A DNA stretch of 7,524 nucleotides from an uncultured Eubacteriales bacterium. Its GTDB lineage: Bacteria; Bacillota; Clostridia; Oscillospirales; Oscillospiraceae. The stretch is taken from assembly GCA_900545585.1 (NCBI GenBank), contig UQZR01000040.1, positions 1 through 7,524 of the forward strand. Direction: 5' to 3'. Of the stretch, positions 5,490 to 7,524 are shown in pieces (the stretch's first letter is position 1; each line of letters opens with the position of its first letter). The position numbers and the translations under genes were made by a program. The notes beneath the pieces were generated by a model. The model did not search any database and was not told the DNA's origin. It saw only the letters and a list, made by a program, of their open reading frames with translations.

Positions 5490-6428
5490 TCACGCTTTGT
5501 TTGTCCTCGGCCCATAGCAGAGAGCGAGCTTTGCAAAAAAGTCCTCCAGCAAAAAGCGCACGTCCACTGAATCGTAGACCCGGATAGCCCGCCCACTCCC
5601 AGGCAGATAGCGCCCACCGTCCGCGAGGACGGGGGCGGGTTCCATGTGGAAATTCTGCCGCAAGTCGCAGCCCAGCAGGGCCGCCACCACCGGCGAATCA
5701 CCAAAATTCCAGCTCTCCCCCTTGCGCAGAGTATACGGTTCGTCGGTAGTGAGGTTATATTGTTCCATCAGGTCGTATAAGTAGCGCCCCGCCGTGCCGC
5801 AAGGGCGGATTTTGAGGGCCATTTCGGCCATCGTTACCTCCACCGTGCCGTAAACATTGACCGGGAGTTGCCAGAGTGCCACCTTGCTGCCAAAGACGGC
5901 GCGTGCGGCTGCCAGATCCTGCTTCATGTTGAAGTCGCAGCCCCCCTTGGGGTAAGGCATACCGCCGATCCAGACCACCGTCATCTTCCCGGCAATGGCC
6001 GGGCAGCGGTTGAGAGCGGCGGCCACGTCGGTCAGCGCGCCCTGTACTGTCACATATAGGGGACGGGGATCGTCACGCTGTGCTTCCTCAATCAGGAAGC
6101 GGACCCCTTCTGCGTCCGGAACGTCAAGCTCACCGGCAAGCGGTACCGCACAGCCGCGCAGCATGGGCACGTCAGTCATCCCGGTGGCTGCCATTAGGGC
6201 GGTCAGCATCCGGTAGCTGTTCTCCATCGACCGCCGGTCGCCGCGGGTCTTGCCCTCGTAGTGGGTGGCAATTACCCCGCGTACATCGAAGATGGGGGTC
6301 AAAAGCTGATGGACAATAGCGAATGGGTCATCCGCCTCATTGCTGACGTCGCTGGAGATGACAACGCGAATCTGTTTATCTGGCGGCAGGCACAGCCCCA
6401 TCCGGTCCAAAATTTCTTTGCGTTTCAT
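5490..6428 (-). CDS. Nucleoside hydrolase-like protein (IU-nucleoside hydrolase fold)
   Basis: The family cleaves the N-glycosidic bond of ribonucleosides using a Ca2+ ion held by an aspartate cluster. The 312 residues match the usual length. The N-terminal metal site reads SSDVSNEADDPFA (25-37) with D27, D33 and D34. This is a DxxNExDD variant, two residues wider than the classical DxxxDD, as in divergent nucleoside hydrolase-like groups. Other family marks are VTVQGALTDVAAAL (126-139), DFNMKQDLAAARAVF (165-179) with N167, and NFGDSPVVAALL (241-252) with D244 in place of the classical HDP. There is no signal peptide. A weak RBS (GAGGG) lies 9 bases before the ATG. The substrate is uncertain: a ribonucleoside, or another N- or O-glycoside given the sugar context. 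Confidence 0.85.
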   Translation of the reverse strand: MKRKEILDRMGLCLPPDKQIRVVISSDVSNEADDPFAIVHQLLTPIFDVRGVIATHYEGKTRGDRRSMENSYRMLTALMAATGMTDVPMLRGCAVPLAGELDVPDAEGVRFLIEEAQRDDPRPLYVTVQGALTDVAAALNRCPAIAGKMTVVWIGGMPYPKGGCDFNMKQDLAAARAVFGSKVALWQLPVNVYGTVEVTMAEMALKIRPCGTAGRYLYDLMEQYNLTTDEPYTLRKGESWNFGDSPVVAALLGCDLRQNFHMEPAPVLADGGRYLPGSGRAIRVYDSVDVRFLLEDFFAKLALCYGPRTNKA

Positions 6429-6462
6429 TGTAATAAGCCCTCACTTTTCAAAAAATGATGTT

Positions 6463-7049
6463 TTACAAGTTGCTGCCGTTCCCGGCGATCACATCTCTAT
6501 ACCACCAGCCGGAATCCTTGACAGTGCGCTGCAAGGTGGGATAATATCCCCAAACTTCTCCCTGGCCCATTCGGGGTAGCGGCCCCAAAATACAGGGTCA
6601 GCCCACCAAGTATTGGACATGATGTAGCCGGGGTAGTGCGAAAGGGACTTGGCTTGCGCCTTTTCCACTTCTTCCGGGCTGCCATCCTTGGGCAGGCAGC
6701 AGTCTCCGGTGGGGGCAATGCCGACTTTCGCATCGGGACAGTTTTTCCGCAGCACTTGTACCGTCCGACCATGGGCCAGCAGGATGTTTTTAGTCACCGT
6801 CATCATGGTAGTATCGTCGTTGTGCTCAAATGGCGCATCCATTACGCCAGCTGGCGTCTCCCGCAGTGGCACATCTGGTGCAACCGCCAGCATTAGGGCA
6901 TACTTGATTTTCTGCACCCAGTCCTACAGCCTGTTTTCCTGAGCCACCACATCCGAATCGGCTTCCGGCGCGGCCGCGACGGAAGTCGGCACAAGGATTC
7001 CGCTTGCCAGAGTCGTTAATGCTAGTGTTGCAGCAAATACTTTTTTCGT
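6463..7049 (-). pseudogene. Broken chimera: signal-peptide leader fused to two pieces of a GH1 beta-glucosidase
   Basis: On the minus strand AAAGGAG is followed 6-7 bases later by ACG (7049-7047) where an ATG is expected. Then comes a clear signal peptide (KKVFAATLALTTL...VPTSVAAA) and an in-frame TAG at 6926-6924. The same frame continues through residues typical of the middle of GH1 enzymes: DAPFEHNDD, ILLAHGRTVQVLRK, VGIAPTGD and NTWWADPVFWGRYPEW. After REKFGDIIP the frame shifts. In the shifted frame (from about 6535) TLQRTVKDSGWWYRDVI and AGNGSNL end at a TAA (6465-6463), which is a GH1 C-terminus. Some 150 residues, including the nucleophile region, are missing, as is the GH1 N-terminus with its acid/base. 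A GTG-initiated 142-residue ORF (6917-6489) could be miscalled as a gene. Confidence 0.8.
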
Positions 7050-7099
7050 AAACTTCTCCTTTGATTTTTAGCTTTCTCATGCAGAAAATCATGCAAATC

Positions 7100-7524
7100 T
7101 TACCGATACAGAAATTCCATTAGTGCTCTGGCCGATGCCTTGGCCCCGCCCAGGCTCCGCATATCCTCGCTGAAGGCGTGGGCCGTCTCCTTATAAGAAG
7201 GTTCGGTCAGCAACTTGACGATAGCTGCTTTCAGTCCCTCGCTGGTGATGGCGTTTTTATCCAGAAAGGCGCAGCCAAGGCCCAGCTTTTTGATTTGGCG
7301 GGCGGTGATGGCCTGCTCCTCCATCTGGGGAATGGCGATCATGGGCACGCCATAATAAATGGCCTCGCCGGTGCCGCCCATGCCGGCGTGGGTGATGAAC
7401 ACCGACGCCTGGGACAGGATATCCAGCTGGGGCACCATCTGGCCGAATTCCACGTTGGCGGGGATGTCCTTCAGGCTGGCGGGGTCGATGGAGCCGAGCG
7501 CGGCAAAGACGTTGATGTCCAGGT
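7100..7524 (-). CDS. MGT-type (GT1) glycosyltransferase, C-terminal part
   Basis: The frame is open from the window edge (first full codon at 7522) to the TAA at 7102-7100, giving 140 residues of the C-terminal nucleotide-sugar-binding domain. Key features are VEFGQMVPQLDIL, then FITHAGMGGTGEAIYYGVPMIAIPQ with the donor-binding histidine, glycine turn and glutamate, then EEQAITA, where E-Q stands at the usual D/E-Q sugar-contact position. This is the pattern of macrolide/UGT-like (MGT, YjiC-type) transferases that glycosylate small hydrophobic acceptors in the cytoplasm. The acceptor domain is outside the window, so the substrate is unknown. An internal GTG at 7453 is not the start. The next reading frame, the pseudogene leader, begins about 50 bases downstream. 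Confidence 0.92.
   Translation of the reverse strand, partial: LDINVFAALGSIDPASLKDIPANVEFGQMVPQLDILSQASVFITHAGMGGTGEAIYYGVPMIAIPQMEEQAITARQIKKLGLGCAFLDKNAITSEGLKAAIVKLLTEPSYKETAHAFSEDMRSLGGAKASARALMEFLYR

Noticed and set aside
6826..7092. 88-residue minus-strand ORF starting MIFCMRKLK
   Set aside because: It is out of frame with the signal peptide and GH1 segments of the pseudogene and has no family features.
1..7524. CRISPR array, tRNA genes, insertion sequence ends
   Set aside because: No regularly spaced repeats, no cloverleaf-like or GTTCRANYC-type tRNA signature and no transposase-like protein were seen.

Overview
The window looks like an accessory carbohydrate-utilisation locus of a low- to mid-GC-derived but here fairly GC-rich Firmicute, most likely a gut-type Clostridia. 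This rests on strong AGGAGG/AAAGGAG ribosome binding sites, U-tract terminators, a PRD-class PTS regulator, a Lac/Cel-type PTS IIA and a 6-phospho-beta-glucosidase. The species cannot be named from the sequence. Every gene I accept lies on the minus strand, so transcription runs from high to low coordinates.

Unit 1 (7524 to about 5393) holds the C-terminal part of an MGT-type glycosyltransferase cut by the window edge, a broken chimeric pseudogene (signal-peptide leader fused to two pieces of a GH1 beta-glucosidase, 7049-6463) and a divergent nucleoside hydrolase-like gene. It seems to end at a dyad with a T-run at 5393-5442. A plausible promoter (5375-5347, overlapped by a small palindrome) then starts unit 2.

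Unit 2 (5300 to 803) is a compact four-gene operon: a ChbG/YdjC-type deacetylase, a PRD/BglG-type PTS-controlled regulator (8-bp overlap with the deacetylase), a GH1 6-phospho-beta-glucosidase and a PTS Lac/Cel IIA protein. It closes with a clear intrinsic terminator at 742-787. The composition echoes the E. coli chitobiose (chb) operon, with GH1 in place of GH4 ChbF and a PRD regulator in place of ChbR. I infer uptake and phosphorylation of a beta-linked disaccharide, possibly N-acetylated, followed by deacetylation and cleavage in the cytoplasm. The matching EIIB and EIIC are not in this window.

Unit 3 starts at a strong promoter (656-627) whose spacer is almost filled by a perfect 8+8 bp palindrome. 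About 30 nt after the predicted start comes a nested hairpin with a T-rich tail (591-506), and then almost 500 bases without a convincing gene but packed with stable dyads (38-499). The next gene begins with a good RBS and ATG at position 18 and runs off the window. This 600-base stretch, either a structured leader or one or more non-coding RNAs, is the least explained and most interesting part of the window.
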